NCBI GenBank assembly: GCA_031274565.1
Contig: JAISPY010000286.1
Location: forward strand, 1 to 5,851
Length of the DNA: 5,851 nt
Reading direction: 5' to 3'
Source of the DNA: Treponema sp.
Lineage (GTDB): Bacteria; Spirochaetota; Spirochaetia; Treponematales; Breznakiellaceae
Numbering within the stretch: position 1 is the stretch's first letter; each line of letters opens with the position of its first letter. The position numbers and the translations under genes are program-made. Below the pieces are notes generated by a model that was not told where the DNA came from, made no database searches, and saw only the letters and a list, made by a program, of their open reading frames with translations. Of the stretch, positions 4,734-5,851 are shown in pieces.

Positions 4734-5851
4734 CTATACTCTATCCGGTTGAGCCATAATCCCCGCAGTGGGACACACCGTAACACATGCACCGCAGCCG
4801 TCACAGGGTGAATCCGCTAACGAGCGGCCAAAAGGCGTCAGCATACGGGTTGCAAAACCCCGGTTCACGTAGGATAACACATGGAGCCCTTTTTGATTTC
4901 CGCACAGGCCCGCACACAGGCCCCGCAGTTGATACACTTATGCACTTCCAGTTTGATGGTTGCATGGCTTTTGTCCAGTTCGTATCCCCGCCGTCCTCCC
5001 GCAGCCGGGGGGCCAAAAAAGTGCTGGTCCGCCTGGTACCGGGTGGCATAGAGCCGCAGTTTGCAGTCCTTCCGGGCATCACAGCCGCAGCGGAGACAGC
5101 GTTCCGCTTCCTTCAGGGCCGTGGCAGGGGCAACTCCGGTCTCAACCTCGCTATCGGTGGTCCGCCGTTCCGCATCACCGATGACCGGAATCTGAATCCG
5201 ACCCGCCTGCTCATACCCGGTGAAGAGATCCGAGCTCACCTGATCCAGCGGCCCCATAGTGGAATTAAAGAGCACCGGCTCCCCCGTAACCGGAAGCCCT
5301 GACAGATACTGATTAACCGCATAGGCGGCTTTCCGGCCGTTGCCCACTGCCCTGACCGCCAGGTCAGCGCCGGTCTGGCAGTCCCCGCAGGCGAAAATCC
5401 CCGCTCGATCGGTCTGGAAGGTCCGGGGATCCGTCCTAATCGCTCCTCCTCGGACGGTTTCAATCCCCAGTTCCCGGGCCAGGTCAGGAAGCACCCGCTG
5501 CCCCAGGGCGCCCAGAACCGCGCTGGCCCCTACCTCATACTCCGACCCGGGAACCGGTATCGGACTCCGCCTGCCTGAGCTGTCATGAGCGCCCAGTTCC
5601 ATCCGGGTCAAGGTCATCATGAGCCGATCCCCTTCCCGGGTAAGCCGTACTGGAGCTGTGAGAAAGTCAATCTCGATCCCCTCATGGAGGGCCTCGCTAA
5701 TCTCCCCGTCGTGGGCAGGCATTTCCTCCCGTCCCCGGCGGTACACTATCCGCACCCGAGCGCCTCCCCTGAGCGCGGTCCGGGCGCAGTCAATGGCCGT
5801 GTTGCCGCCCCCCACCACCAAGACCGTATCCCCCAGATCCGGGGTTCTTCC
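4734..5851 (-). CDS. GltD/NfnB-like FAD/NAD(P)H oxidoreductase fused to [4Fe-4S] ferredoxin domain; N-terminus outside window, apparent frameshift
   Basis: C-terminal part of a flavoprotein related to the small subunit of NADPH glutamate synthase; probably cytoplasmic, passing electrons between NAD(P)H and iron-sulfur carriers. The frame is open to the right edge (G-R-T-P-D-L-G-D-T-V-L-V-V-G), so the TTG at 5821 is not the start. In visible numbering, G14-G-G-N-T-A-I-D-C is the NAD(P)-binding Rossmann motif and F-A-C-G-D-C (153-158) the C-terminal FAD-binding motif. Then follow a cysteine cluster C252-L-R-C-G-C and C263, and a ferredoxin-like module of NuoG/FdhA N-terminal type with C306, C309, C312, C316. 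The first frame stops at 4865, but the second cluster (C-D-G-C-G-A-C-V-T-V-C-P-T) continues in the -1 frame to the stop at 4734. Joined at the A5G3 run the product reads smoothly, about 372 visible residues. Physiological partner is unknown; gltD-like naming does not prove a role in glutamate synthesis. Confidence 0.85.
4887..4894 (-). other. Frameshift site in the flavoprotein gene (A5G3 run)
   Basis: On the minus strand the run reads AAAAAGGG. Frame one gives E-I-K-K-G-S-M-C-Y-P-T-stop; one extra A would give E-I-K-K-G-L-H-V-L-S-Y-V-N-R-G-F and continue to the second [4Fe-4S] motif. The phrase V-N-R-G-F and the spacing between clusters match NuoG/FdhA-type ferredoxin modules, so the downstream frame is genuine coding sequence. 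A one-base sequencing or assembly error, a true mutation, or ribosomal slippage could explain it. Confidence 0.8.

Noticed and set aside
4801..5302. Plus- and minus-strand ORFs overlapping the flavoprotein gene
   Set aside because: They are antisense or other-frame shadows of a GC-rich gene with no motifs of their own; only the piece carrying the second cysteine motif, ending at 4734, is genuine coding sequence.
5821..5823. TTG at 5821 (minus strand) as start of the flavoprotein
   Set aside because: It lies within the Rossmann motif and the coding frame continues to the window edge.

Overview
The window is an ordinary bacterial chromosomal segment with five substantial genes. The mixed, moderately GC-rich composition, an anaerobe-style iron-sulfur flavoprotein, and a secreted protein whose signal peptide ends in a spirochaete-like L-F-A|Q site suggest an anaerobic bacterium, possibly a Treponema-like spirochaete. 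That assignment is an inference from style; no rRNA or marker gene is present.

Layout. (1) Positions 1-1077: the end of a D12-class adenine-specific DNA methyltransferase, cut by the left edge. It looks more A+T-rich than the metal and flavoprotein genes and may be part of a restriction-modification system or an orphan methylase. (2) 1078-1284: a gap holding one or two weak ORFs of unknown meaning. (3) 1285-3793: a compact metal-efflux operon. It has a near-consensus promoter (TTGACT, 17 bp, TATTAT), a large SmtB/CadC-type operator over the -10 and start region, an ArsR/SmtB sensor (1370-1720), a P1B-type Zn/Cd/Pb ATPase (1722-3734) whose start is set by a Shine-Dalgarno sequence inside the end of the sensor gene, and a hairpin terminator (3749-3793). 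(4) 3794-4702: A-tract-rich, phased DNA, then a gene for a 216-residue exported protein of unknown function (3966-4616) with a strong intrinsic terminator. (5) 4734-5851, minus strand: the C-terminal part of a GltD/NfnB-like FAD/NAD(P)H oxidoreductase fused to a two-cluster [4Fe-4S] ferredoxin domain, cut by the right edge and broken by an apparent -1 frameshift at an A5G3 run.

How the genes work together: only the sensor and ATPase form a clear unit. Metal ion binding to the sensor's alpha-5 site should release the operator and switch on the efflux pump. The methylase, exported protein and flavoprotein have no visible link to this operon. I see no CRISPR array, tRNA, rRNA, transposase or convincing new defence system. 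The points most worth checking are the frameshift, the duplicated metal-responsive operator, the phased A-tracts, and the two small ORFs flanking the metal operon.
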